DNA of 44,118 nucleotides. It comes from Brevibacterium sp. HMSC07C04. GTDB lineage: Bacteria > Actinomycetota > Actinomycetes > Actinomycetales > Brevibacteriaceae. This document shows positions 33,163 through 42,300 of this stretch, piece after piece. The position numbers and the translations under genes are program-made. Location: the NCBI RefSeq assembly GCF_001815905.1, contig NZ_KV823274.1, forward strand, positions 1 to 44,118, written 5' to 3'. The notes under the pieces are model-generated. The model had not been told where the DNA came from and did no database searches. It was given only the letters and a program-made list of their open reading frames with translations. Position 1 is the stretch's first letter. Each line of letters begins with the position of its first letter.

Positions 33163-34293
33163 TTACGGGACCCTGTGAGTCCATTCCTCAGTCCCGAACT
33201 TCTCCGCGACCAGAGTCCGGGCGCGCTCCACCTCGTCAGGGGTGACTTCGCCGGGTTGGGCGCCGGTTGCCCTTCGGAACGCTTCGATCATGGTCTCTAT
33301 GACCTCTTCGCGCGGCATGCCCGTCTGACTGCGCAGCGGGTCGACTCGCTTCTTAGCCGAGCGGATGCCCTTGTCGGAGATCTTCGCTTTGCCCACGCGC
33401 AGCACCTCGAGCATTTTGTCCGCGTCGATGTCGTAGCTCATGGTGTCGTGGTGGAGGATGACTCCCCCGCCTGCGGCCAGCCGCTTCTGTGCGGCTCCGC
33501 CGATTTTGCCCTTGTCGGAGGTGATGTCGTTGATGGGCTCATAGAATGCGTTGACGCCCATGCTGGAAAGGGCGCCCAGGACCCACTGGTCGAGGAACCT
33601 GTAGGACTCTTCGTAGTCCAGACCGGCCACCAGCGACAGCGGCGCGTACAGCGAGAATGTGACGCAGTTGCCGCCCTCCATGAACATGGCGCCGCCGCCG
33701 GAGATCCTGCGGACCACCTCGACCCCGTGGCGCTTTGCGCCGGCGGCGTCGATTTCGTTTCGGAAGGACTGGAACGATCCGATGACGGCGGCCTTGTCGT
33801 CCCATTCCCAGAAGCGCACGGTGGGCCCGCGTCGGCCGGCTGCGACTTCGCGCAGGAGCACTTCGTCAAGTGCCACGTTTTCGCGGGTGGGGCGGACCTT
33901 GTCGTGGATGATTTCCCATTCGTGGTCGTAGAACTCGGTGGCCCCGGTCATGCCGCGTTTGAGTGCCCACGCGATGTCGTAGGTTGTCACCCCCTGCAGG
34001 TCAGGCCGCAGTGGCTGTTCACCGGCTTCCACCAGTTCTCGGTACACAGTGTCGAAAGCGGCGTCGAGGCGGGCGGCGATGTCGGCTTTTGAATCGCTTA
34101 GGCTGACGCCTTCAAGGGCTGGCCCCAAAGCGGCGAAGGCCTCTTCCGGTTCGAGGAAGAAGTCACCGGAGATGACGACGTCTCTGGCCAGCTCGTCTTC
34201 GATCGTGCCGTCGACAACCACGAGTTTGCCGCCGGGCACTTTGCGCTGTGCTTGGAATGTGCGTGCTTCTGTTGTCGACCCTGTCTCAGTCAT
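33163..34293 (-). CDS. lplA: lipoate--protein ligase A family enzyme with N-terminal accessory domain
   Basis: Attaches lipoate to dehydrogenase E2 or GcvH proteins by ATP-dependent transfer. Catalytic-domain motifs are RRISGGGAMFMEGGNCVTFSL (near residues 191-211), KIGGAAQKRLAAGGGVILHH with the lipoate-binding Lys, and DTMSYDID. Residues about 20-100 (GGKLVVVDGTIEDELARDV, then SGDFFLEPEE) look like the small accessory domain that is C-terminal in E. coli LplA, so the domain order is permuted. 376 residues. It overlaps the upstream prolyl oligopeptidase gene by eight bases. Confidence 0.9.
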   Translation of the reverse strand: MTETGSTTEARTFQAQRKVPGGKLVVVDGTIEDELARDVVISGDFFLEPEEAFAALGPALEGVSLSDSKADIAARLDAAFDTVYRELVEAGEQPLRPDLQGVTTYDIAWALKRGMTGATEFYDHEWEIIHDKVRPTRENVALDEVLLREVAAGRRGPTVRFWEWDDKAAVIGSFQSFRNEIDAAGAKRHGVEVVRRISGGGAMFMEGGNCVTFSLYAPLSLVAGLDYEESYRFLDQWVLGALSSMGVNAFYEPINDITSDKGKIGGAAQKRLAAGGGVILHHDTMSYDIDADKMLEVLRVGKAKISDKGIRSAKKRVDPLRSQTGMPREEVIETMIEAFRRATGAQPGEVTPDEVERARTLVAEKFGTEEWTHRVP

Positions 34294-36433
34294 TGCGGTC
34301 CTCTCCTGTCAGCGCCCGCCACATGAACCGGTAGGTCAGTGCGCGAACGGCTGCGATCTGTTTGTTGTCCGATGCTGCTGAGTGTCCGCCCTGGGTGTCT
34401 TCGAAGAACCACACGTCGGGGATTTCCTTCGCCTGCATCTTGGCGGCCATTTTGCGAGCCTGTACAGGGCCGACGCGGTCGTCCGAGGTTGCCGTCCAGA
34501 ACAGCACCGGCGGGTATTCGTCCCGCGGGTCTGTATCCAGCAGGTGGTAGGGGCTGAAGTGCTGGATGAAGTCCCAGTCGTCAGTCGCGGGGTCACCGTA
34601 TTCGGCAGCCCACGATGCTCCTGCGGACAGTTCGGTGTAGCGCAGCATGTCCAAAAGTGGCACCCCACAGCTGATGGCGCCGAAGGGTTCCGGGTACTGG
34701 GTGAGCATGTTGCCCACCAGCAGTCCCCCGTTGGAACCTCCCGAGGCGCCGATTGTGTCGGCGCTGCCCACTCCCCTTTCGCTGAGGTCGCGGGCGACTG
34801 CCGCGAAGTCTTGGTATGAGCGCTGTTTGTTTTCACGCCGGGCCGCTTCGTGCCATGCCGGCCCGTATTCGCCGCCGCCGCGGATGTTGGCAAGAACGTA
34901 TACGCCGCTGCGGCCTGCGGGAAGCGCGCCGGTTCCGTCGGTTGTCTGGTTGAGCCAGGCGATGCCGCTGATGACGGCGTAGCCGGGTGTGCGGGAGACT
35001 TCGAAACCGCCGTAGCCGTCTAGGAATACGGGGTTCTGCCCGTCGAGCACCAGGTCTCGCGGGGCCACTTGGAAGTACGGGATCCGGGTGCCGTCATCAG
35101 ATGCGGCGAAGTGCTGGGTGACTTCGAGGTTGTCAGCGTCGAACCGTGCCGGTGAGGTGCGCACGACCTGTGGTTCGGCAGTTGAGCCGAGTTCGCCTCG
35201 GGCCAGTGTTGTGGGGGTGGTGAAGCCGCTGATTGTCAGCCACACGTCATTGCCGATAGCTGGGTCATCTGCGTCGACCGCACCGATGCCGATGACGTGG
35301 TTGGCCGGTGCTGCCGGTGCGGGAACTTCGCTGAAGTCATCCAGGCGGAGTGCGCGCAGGGTGGACTGCACGTGATCCATGAGTGAGAGCACCAGGTAGT
35401 CCTGTGTGACGGCCCAGCCCTGGAGCGAGGTTGAGGCGCTCGGTTCGAAGATCACCCGCGGGGCGGCCCCGGCCAGGAAGTCGTCGAGTTTGGCTGCAGC
35501 GAGTGCTCCGGCGGGCACGCGGAATTCTGTGCCGTCAGCGGCGGTGCCCGTCCAGTCGGTGCGAGGGCGCAGCAGCAGGAGGTCCCGGTCGATGTCGACG
35601 ACGACATCGTCGGGCACGTCAATGCGCTGCCACCCGGAGGTGTAGTCGCTGCCGACCCCAAGTGGGCGCACCCACACGCGGGAACGGTAGAAGTCAATGG
35701 CGTCGACGAAGACCATGCGCTCCCAGCCCGGGGTGTGGTCAACGCCGACCGCGGCGAGAATGTGGCTGCGGTCAACTTCACCGATCTGCTGGGCATCACT
35801 CAGGCTTTGGCCGCGCGTGAGAATGCGCGCGGTGGCCGGGTAGGACGATTCGGTCATGGAGCCTTCGCCGAAGTCGGTCGTCAGCGCAAGCGTGTTGTCG
35901 TCGACCCAGCTGGCAGAGCCCTTTGCCGCCGGTATGTGGAAGCCGTTTTCAGCGAACCTCTTGGTGGGAAGGTCGAATTCGCGGTGGGCAACCGCGTCGC
36001 CGCCGTCGGGGCTGAGGGCAATGAGTGCCCGCGCGTAGTCGCTGCGGCGCAGACGTGCTCCTCGGAACACCCACTCGATGTTCTCTTCTGCCGCAAGCGC
36101 ATCGACATCCAGCAGAATGTCCCATTCTGTGGCCGCGGTATCGTCGCGTCCTGCCAGATAGGAGTCCCATGTGGTGCGTCGCCACAGCCCGCGGGGGTGA
36201 TCGGCGTCCTGCCAGAAGTTGTAGAGCCAGTCGCCGGCTTTGGTCACAAAGGGGATGCGGTCGTCGTCATCGAGGGCCTCGCGCAGCTGTTCGGCGAGTG
36301 CGCGCGTGCGTGCGTCGGTGAATTCAGTCTGTGTGAGTTCATTCTGCTTTTTCACCCATTCCAGTGCTTTTTCACCGTGAATGTCTTCAAGCCAGAGCCA
36401 GTCATCGTGTGGGTTATCCGGTGTGAGGCGCAT
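34286..36433 (-). CDS. prolyl oligopeptidase family serine peptidase (S9A)
   Basis: Cytoplasmic serine peptidase of 715 residues. It has an N-terminal propeller domain (WLWLEDIHGEKALEWVKKQN at the start), then an alpha/beta-hydrolase domain from about residue 470. The nucleophile motif GASGGSNGGLL is near residue 564. The catalytic Asp lies near 650 in ATSDDRVGP, and the His near 682 in TQGGHSAAS. No signal peptide is seen. The ATG follows a TAGTGT hexamer by 6 bases and has no Shine-Dalgarno sequence. Confidence 0.94.
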   Translation of the reverse strand: MRLTPDNPHDDWLWLEDIHGEKALEWVKKQNELTQTEFTDARTRALAEQLREALDDDDRIPFVTKAGDWLYNFWQDADHPRGLWRRTTWDSYLAGRDDTAATEWDILLDVDALAAEENIEWVFRGARLRRSDYARALIALSPDGGDAVAHREFDLPTKRFAENGFHIPAAKGSASWVDDNTLALTTDFGEGSMTESSYPATARILTRGQSLSDAQQIGEVDRSHILAAVGVDHTPGWERMVFVDAIDFYRSRVWVRPLGVGSDYTSGWQRIDVPDDVVVDIDRDLLLLRPRTDWTGTAADGTEFRVPAGALAAAKLDDFLAGAAPRVIFEPSASTSLQGWAVTQDYLVLSLMDHVQSTLRALRLDDFSEVPAPAAPANHVIGIGAVDADDPAIGNDVWLTISGFTTPTTLARGELGSTAEPQVVRTSPARFDADNLEVTQHFAASDDGTRIPYFQVAPRDLVLDGQNPVFLDGYGGFEVSRTPGYAVISGIAWLNQTTDGTGALPAGRSGVYVLANIRGGGEYGPAWHEAARRENKQRSYQDFAAVARDLSERGVGSADTIGASGGSNGGLLVGNMLTQYPEPFGAISCGVPLLDMLRYTELSAGASWAAEYGDPATDDWDFIQHFSPYHLLDTDPRDEYPPVLFWTATSDDRVGPVQARKMAAKMQAKEIPDVWFFEDTQGGHSAASDNKQIAAVRALTYRFMWRALTGEDRND

Positions 36434-36439
36434 GGCTCC

Positions 36440-36445
36440 ACACTA
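36440..36445 (-). promoter_or_regulatory. -10 element for the prolyl oligopeptidase gene, likely leaderless
   Basis: TAGTGT on the minus strand ends 6 bases before the ATG at 36431-36433, placing the expected transcript start at or beside the initiator codon. Confidence 0.4.
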
Positions 36446-36489
36446 GTCCGTACCGGTTCAGACTGTCTGAGCCTCATGTGTCTGCAGGC

Positions 36490-37890
36490 TCAGTCGGTGC
36501 GGACAAGCCCACGGTCTTCCCGGCCCCACACCAGCATGAGCACCAGCCCGATGACGGTCAGAGCGCCGGTCGCCCCGAAAGTGCCGGTCAGCCCGATGCT
36601 CGGCAGCAGCCACGCCCCGTAGACAAACGGAGCGATGCCCGTGGCGATCCGGGACACACTGGAGGCCCACCCGAAGCCGGAGGCGCGCAGCTGCGTGGGA
36701 TACGCCTCGGACCCGTAGGTGTAGAGGGCGGGCACTGCGGTTTGGATGGTGAAGCCGAAGCTGACGATGGCGAGCTTGGCCGCCGTTGTCAGCTCGCCGG
36801 GATGGGAAGTCAGTTCTATCGCGAACAGCGCCAGCAGCACAGCCGAACTGAACCCCGAAAGGGTCAGCAGCAGCCTGCGCCCCACGTAGTCGATGACGAG
36901 CGCGGCTGTCACAACGCCCAGCAGCCCGGCTCCTGTCATGGCGCCGGTGACGAGGAACGCGGCCTGGTCTGTCTGACCCTGTTCGCGCAGGACTTTCGGC
37001 AGCCATGTCAGTGCCGCGTAGTACAGCAGGAGTACGCCGATAAACACCGCCCACGTCGATGCTGTCAGCCGTGCCGAGTGCTTCCACAGGTGGTTCAGCT
37101 GGCCCAGAGCCGAGCTGATGCGGCTGCGCAGGGTGCGACTGGTCTGGACGGCTGCAGCCTGTGCGGTTGGCTGCGGGTGCTGCCAGGCGTCGATCTGCGC
37201 TCCTGTGCGCTTGATGAGCCTGCGCAGAACCGCATCGGCTTCAGCGTGCTTGCCCGCAGCAGCCAGGTGGAGGGGTGATTCGGGGACGAACAGGCGCACA
37301 AAGAACAGCAGGATAACCGGTGCCGCCATGAGCAGCATCATTGTTCGCCAGCTGCCGAAAGACAGAATCCACGCACTCGTCACGGCAGCGCCGGTTGCGC
37401 CGATCGGCCACCAGCCGTCCATTGCGGTAAGCACTCGACCCCTGTGCCGGGCCGGTGTGAACTCGGCGACGAGCGCGTAGTCAACAGGGATCGCTCCGCC
37501 CAGTCCGATGCCGGCTATGAAGCGCAGAACGAGGAAGGTCTCCAGGTTGGGGCTGAAAGCGCCGGCGGCGGTGAACAGCGAGAAGATCAGCAGCGTAATG
37601 GAAAACGCTGTGCGTCGGCCCAGCCGATCGGCAATGCCTCCCCACAGCACTGCGCCGACTGCCATGCCGATGAGGTTGGCAGTCGCTGCAAAAGCCGCTG
37701 TGCCCAAGGGCACGTCCCATTCGGCGGCCAGCAGCGGAATGAGCAGACCGCCGAGAGCGACATCCCAGGCGTCGAACATGAAGCCCAGACCGCCGACGAT
37801 GAACACCGCCCCCTGGGTGTTCCATTTCCATGGCAGATCGTCGATCACCTGGGCGGGTGTGGGCCGCTGTTTCGTCACTCGTGTGTCCAT
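36490..37890 (-). CDS. MFS transporter, sugar/organic-acid porter type
   Basis: Major facilitator of 466 residues with 12 predicted membrane helices and a cytoplasmic loop after TM6 rich in basic residues. The loop after TM2 has GGIADRLGRRTAF (motif A), TM1 has FMFDAWDVA, and RFIAGIGLGGAIPVDYALVAE lies in TM4. The after-TM6 signature FVPESPLHLAAAGK (PESP) is common in the sugar and aromatic/organic-acid porter groups. Substrate is unknown. The gene has an ATG start and ends 56 bases before the prolyl oligopeptidase start. Confidence 0.87.
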   Translation of the reverse strand: MDTRVTKQRPTPAQVIDDLPWKWNTQGAVFIVGGLGFMFDAWDVALGGLLIPLLAAEWDVPLGTAAFAATANLIGMAVGAVLWGGIADRLGRRTAFSITLLIFSLFTAAGAFSPNLETFLVLRFIAGIGLGGAIPVDYALVAEFTPARHRGRVLTAMDGWWPIGATGAAVTSAWILSFGSWRTMMLLMAAPVILLFFVRLFVPESPLHLAAAGKHAEADAVLRRLIKRTGAQIDAWQHPQPTAQAAAVQTSRTLRSRISSALGQLNHLWKHSARLTASTWAVFIGVLLLYYAALTWLPKVLREQGQTDQAAFLVTGAMTGAGLLGVVTAALVIDYVGRRLLLTLSGFSSAVLLALFAIELTSHPGELTTAAKLAIVSFGFTIQTAVPALYTYGSEAYPTQLRASGFGWASSVSRIATGIAPFVYGAWLLPSIGLTGTFGATGALTVIGLVLMLVWGREDRGLVRTD

Positions 37891-37899
37891 TCACATTTT

Positions 37900-37931
37900 C
37901 GGGCCGCCTCCGGTGTGGCGGAGACGGCCCG
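37900..37931 (-). terminator. hairpin after ilvE
   Basis: A 12-bp stem (one G-U pair) with an 8-base loop lies between the ilvE stop and the MFS start. It lacks a U-tract on the minus strand, so it may attenuate rather than fully stop read-through into the MFS gene. Confidence 0.5.
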
Positions 37932-37957
37932 AAGATCTTGCTGTATGAATCTGGTTG

Positions 37958-39055
37958 TCAGCTGTCGGCGAGTTTGACCATCCAGCCTTCAGGGCCTTCT
38001 GCTCGACCGTACTGGATGTCCAGAAGAGTGCTGCGCAGCTTCATGGTGGCTTCGCCGGGCTCTTCGCCCATGTCGATGGTGTAGTCCTTGGACTTCAGCT
38101 GACCAATCGGCGTGATGACTGCTGCGGTGCCGCAGGCGAAGGCTTCGACGATTTCGCCGGAGGCCGCGCGGTCACGCCATTCAGCAACTTCGATGGGGCG
38201 TTCAACCGGGGTCAGGCCGAGCTGCGGGGCCAGTTCAAGCAGCGAACGGCGGGTCACACCGTCGAGGATGGCCTCAGAAACCGGCGGGGTCAGCAGTTCG
38301 CCGTCCTTGGTGACGAGCATGAGATTCATGCCGCCTAGCTCTTCGAGGTAGGTCGAAGTTGCCGCGTCAGTGAACATGACCTGCTGGCAGCCGCTGTCGG
38401 CAGCTTCGGCCGATGCGGCCAGGGAGGCCGCGTAGTTGCCGCCGCACTTGGCGAATCCGGTGCCACCCTGGCCGGAGCGCTTGACCTTTTCGGTCAGCCA
38501 GATGCTCACCGGCTTGATGCCGCCGCTGAAATAGGCGCCGGCGGGTGAGGCGATTACGTAGTAGTCGACTTCGTGGCTGGCCCTCACACCCAGGAAGGAC
38601 TCCGAGGCGATCATGAAGGGGCGCAGGTAAAGCGAAACTTCGTCGGTGGAGTCCGCGGGTGTGGGCACCCAGTCGCGGTCGAGGCTGACGAGAGCGCGAA
38701 TGGATTCGAGGAAGTCCGCTTCGTCCAGCTGTGGCAGGGCCAGGCGCTCGGCTGAACGGTTGATGCGGGCGGCGTTGCGCTCAGGCCGGAAGGTCCAAAC
38801 GGAGCCGTCCGCGTGACGGTAGGCCTTCAGACCTTCGAAGACTTCCTGCGCATAGTGCAGGACCGCGGCGGCGGGATCCAGGGTCAGCGGGCCGTAGGGA
38901 ATGACTTCGTGCGCGTGCCACCCCTGGTCTTGCGTGTAGCGGACGTGGGACATGTGGTCGGAGAAGTATTCGCCGAAACCGGGATTTTCCAGCACTGCCT
39001 GACGCAGAGCCGGTGCGGTGGGGTCTTGGCGTTTGCGCAACTGGAATTCAGTCAT
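37958..39055 (-). CDS. ilvE: branched-chain amino acid aminotransferase
   Basis: PLP enzyme for the last step of Leu, Ile and Val synthesis and the first of their breakdown. The 365-residue protein has the HYAQEVFEGLKAYR segment, the PLP lysine Lys203 in FAKCGGNYAASL, EELGGMNLM and the late ACGTAAVITPIG. I chose ATG at 39053-39055; a GTG two codons earlier is also possible with AGGA close by. It is expressed from its own promoter, divergent from the surface-protein gene. Confidence 0.96.
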   Translation of the reverse strand: MTEFQLRKRQDPTAPALRQAVLENPGFGEYFSDHMSHVRYTQDQGWHAHEVIPYGPLTLDPAAAVLHYAQEVFEGLKAYRHADGSVWTFRPERNAARINRSAERLALPQLDEADFLESIRALVSLDRDWVPTPADSTDEVSLYLRPFMIASESFLGVRASHEVDYYVIASPAGAYFSGGIKPVSIWLTEKVKRSGQGGTGFAKCGGNYAASLAASAEAADSGCQQVMFTDAATSTYLEELGGMNLMLVTKDGELLTPPVSEAILDGVTRRSLLELAPQLGLTPVERPIEVAEWRDRAASGEIVEAFACGTAAVITPIGQLKSKDYTIDMGEEPGEATMKLRSTLLDIQYGRAEGPEGWMVKLADS

Positions 39056-39086
39056 CGTCACTCTTTCCTGACGAGTCGGGTTGGGG

Positions 39087-39116
39087 ATCTATGGGTGATC
39101 CTATTCACTCTGTCAA
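39087..39116 (-). promoter_or_regulatory. promoter for ilvE
   Basis: On the minus strand a perfect TTGACA (39111-39116) is followed after 18 bases by ATAGAT (39087-39092), 31 bases upstream of the ATG. Confidence 0.55.
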
Positions 39117-39145
39117 CACGCTTTTCGGTGACATGCCGCACACGC

Positions 39146-39250
39146 CCGCCGCAAAGGCGGCCACTGGGCCCAGTTTTGGGCCCTTACGGTACTGTAGACC
39201 CAGATATCAATACTGGTGTTGCACTGCGCCGCAATCTGACCCGGTGCAAC
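39146..39250 (+). promoter_or_regulatory. upstream region of the surface-protein gene with three inverted repeats
   Basis: CCGCC/GGCGG (39146-39160), GGGCCC/GGGCCC (39166-39183) and GTTGCAC/GTGCAAC (39218-39250) follow each other. A TACTGT hexamer at 39190-39195 is a possible -10, which would place the second repeat at the -35 position and the third in a leader of about 120 bases. No good -35 is seen. Confidence 0.35.
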
Positions 39251-39324
39251 TTCGGCCGGGGCCGCGCTCTCCCTTCCCAGGGCTGCCGCGAGCGTCGCTC
39301 AGGATTTTCTGGAAGGACTGAGGG

Positions 39325-42300
39325 ATGGACTCCTCAAACAAACCGGCATTGCGAAAGCGCTTTGCGCGTACCCCAATTGCCGCCTTGTCAGCCCTCGCTT
39401 TGGCTGCAGGCACATGTGCTGCGCCCAGCCTCATGCCCACCGAGCCAGCCGCTGCCGCGTCAGCGCTCTCCGGCGGCATTCGGGATAAGTCGGGGGCTGT
39501 TGAGCAGGACCAGCAGAAAGCCTCGGATCTGCCTGATGGTTCGTGTGCTGTCGAAAATGGCGACCCGTCTGGCAGTCAGGCGGGTTTCACCTGGACCACC
39601 CTGGAGCCAGGCCAGGCCAGCTCCGATAAGACCAAATGGGGTTTGAGCCTCGCTTTCGACAATTCGAAGGATCGTACGTTTGCCGAATGGAGTTTTAGCA
39701 ATTCTGGACTCCTTGGGGGTGTCCTGAACCCTGGAACCGTTTCCTCTATGGACGTCGGCCAGACTCTTTTCGGCGCTGAGGGACCGGTGACTGCTAAGGC
39801 CGACGAAAAGATCGCCATCACAAGCTCTCGCGTTCAAAGGAACCTAAACCTCAACTCCGAACTAACCGGGGATAAGGTCAAGCAGTTCGCAGAGGCGGAC
39901 GCCTCTAACCCTGTGCGTTACGCCTGGCAGGGAAAGTACACGAAGGATAATATTGACGGCCTTAAAGCGACCCGGGGGTCTAACGCTGGATTTGAGGCTG
40001 TCGTAAATCCGTGGCCGAGTGAGAACGACAACTGCTCACCCATTTCTGTGTCCTGGGAGAACCAGGAAAAGCTGGTCGTCAAGCCGGGCGAGAAGCTCAA
40101 GGTGGGCCGTATCAGCGCAGATGCCGCGTCGATGCCGCGCATGGTGGTTGAGGCTTATGATTCTCAGGGCAAATTCATCGGCACCAGCAACACTGAAGCC
40201 TCCGGTGGCGAAGCACGTTTGAGCATCGAAGACAACGGCGACGTGTTCTTCACGATGCCCGAATACAAGGGCACTGTGCTCAGCGCCCAGCAGGGTGTGC
40301 GCTTCAGTGCTCTCGCCCTTCCGCGCTCAGTTGAACAGCTGCAGGCTGCGATCGACGATAATGGCGGCTACGGCCAGGCGTTCGATGAGTCCAATGCGCT
40401 GCCTCGCTACAGCAAAGCCAACGTCATCGGATCGCACCAGTGGAGCCTTGACGATACCCAGTTCCACGACCCGAAGTACGACAAGCGTGACGCCTCGATC
40501 ATCTCTGGCGTTGAAAGTGCCCAAGGCCCGCTGGCGAAAGATCGCCAGTCAGTGACCTTCACCCAGGTGCCGGACCTGATCAAGGACCTGGTGAAGAAGA
40601 AGGAAGACGGCGGCTTCGATGCTGAAGTCGAAATGGACGAAAAGTACGTTTTCGAGGGCTGGGACGCAGCCCTGGACCCAGACACCTATAACGTCACCGT
40701 CACGGCACCGAAGAACCCGACCCCCGGCACATTCGCACAGCCGCGGGTTGTAATCACGTACTCCAACGGTTCAAAGGACGAACTCCCCCTGCTTGTGGTT
40801 GTTGATCCGAACAACACGCAGGTAACGGACCTGGTCAAGCCCGACATCGCGCAGGGCAAACCGAACCAGGACATCGAATCCCAGATCAAGACCAAGGCCA
40901 TTATGAAGGGCCACAAGGCTGTGGCGCCGGCCAAGTACGAAGTCGATGAATCTTCTGTGCCGTCGGGCTGGACCGTCACGGTGAACAAGAACGGCAAGGT
41001 CACTGCGAAGGCTGACGACACCGTTCCGCTTGGCACCGTGATCTCCCCGAAGGTCAAGGCCACCTACCCGGACCAAACCACCGACGAGGTCGAGGTCCAG
41101 TTCCAGGTCATCAACGACATCAAGGTCCCCACTTACGGCACCGAAGTCAAGAAGCCCGGCGAAAAGGCCAGCCTGAAGCCAACCCTGCCCGAAAAGGGGC
41201 TGAGCGGTAAGGAAAGTGACGAAGCACCAAACCGCTACACGTTCGAAGACGGCAAGACCGAGTTCTCCAAGGATGGGTGGACCGTCACAATCGATGAGAG
41301 CACTGGGGAGCTGACCACAACAGTGCCGAAGGGCGCGCAGCCGGGTGATCAGCTCGATATCCCGGTTCTCGCCCACTATGAGTCCGGTGCTAAGCCGCAG
41401 AAGGCAACCGGCACGGTCTACGTCATCAAGGGTGACGACGTGCCGGTCTACTCCGTCGAGTCCACCGGTCCCGGCAAGTCCGTAGACCACCAGGTTGAGG
41501 ACGCCCCGAAGGGTTCGAAGTTCTCGTTCGGCACGGACGGCGATCAGCCGATCCTCGAACAGGACGTTGACGGCTGGAAATACAAGGTCGACCCGAACAC
41601 GGGTGTTGTGACGGCAACACCGCCGCAGGACGCCAAGCCGGGTGACCAGAAGACAGTGTCGGTGACTGTCACAGCGCCGGACGGCTCGAAGCCGAAGGTG
41701 CCCGTCACCACCGTGGTCAACCTGACCAACAATTGGGAAGCCGAACCGTCATACCCCACGGAAACGGTGTACCCGGGCGAAACTGTGAAGCTGCCGGTGA
41801 CCATTGACAAACCGGACAACGTCAAGGTTGCCAAGGAGAACCCGTTCACGGTGGGCGATGTCCCTGCCGGCTGGACCGTCACGGTTGACGACAAGGGCAC
41901 TGTCACCGCGACTGCACCGAAGGACGCGAAGCCTGGAGACGAAGTCAAGATTCCAGTAACGGTGACCTACGAAGACGGGTTTAAGGACACCGCCGCCGCT
42001 GTGGTCAAGGTTGTCGACGTCCCGACCCGCGAAGTTCCGTTCAAGGTCGAATACAAGTACGACGACTCTCTCCCCGCCGGCGAGTACAAGGTAGAAACCG
42101 AAGGCAAGCCCGGCAGGGAAAAGCAGAACAAGGACGGCACGTGGGAGCGCACCGCAGAGCCGGTCAATGAGGTTGTTCGCGTCGGCACGAAGCCTGCCGA
42201 AAGCGCGAAGGACATCACCTGGACGGTTCCGATCCCGTTCCCGACTGAGGTCCGCGAAAACCCGAACCTGGCACCTGGCGAAACCAAGGTTGTCCAGGAG

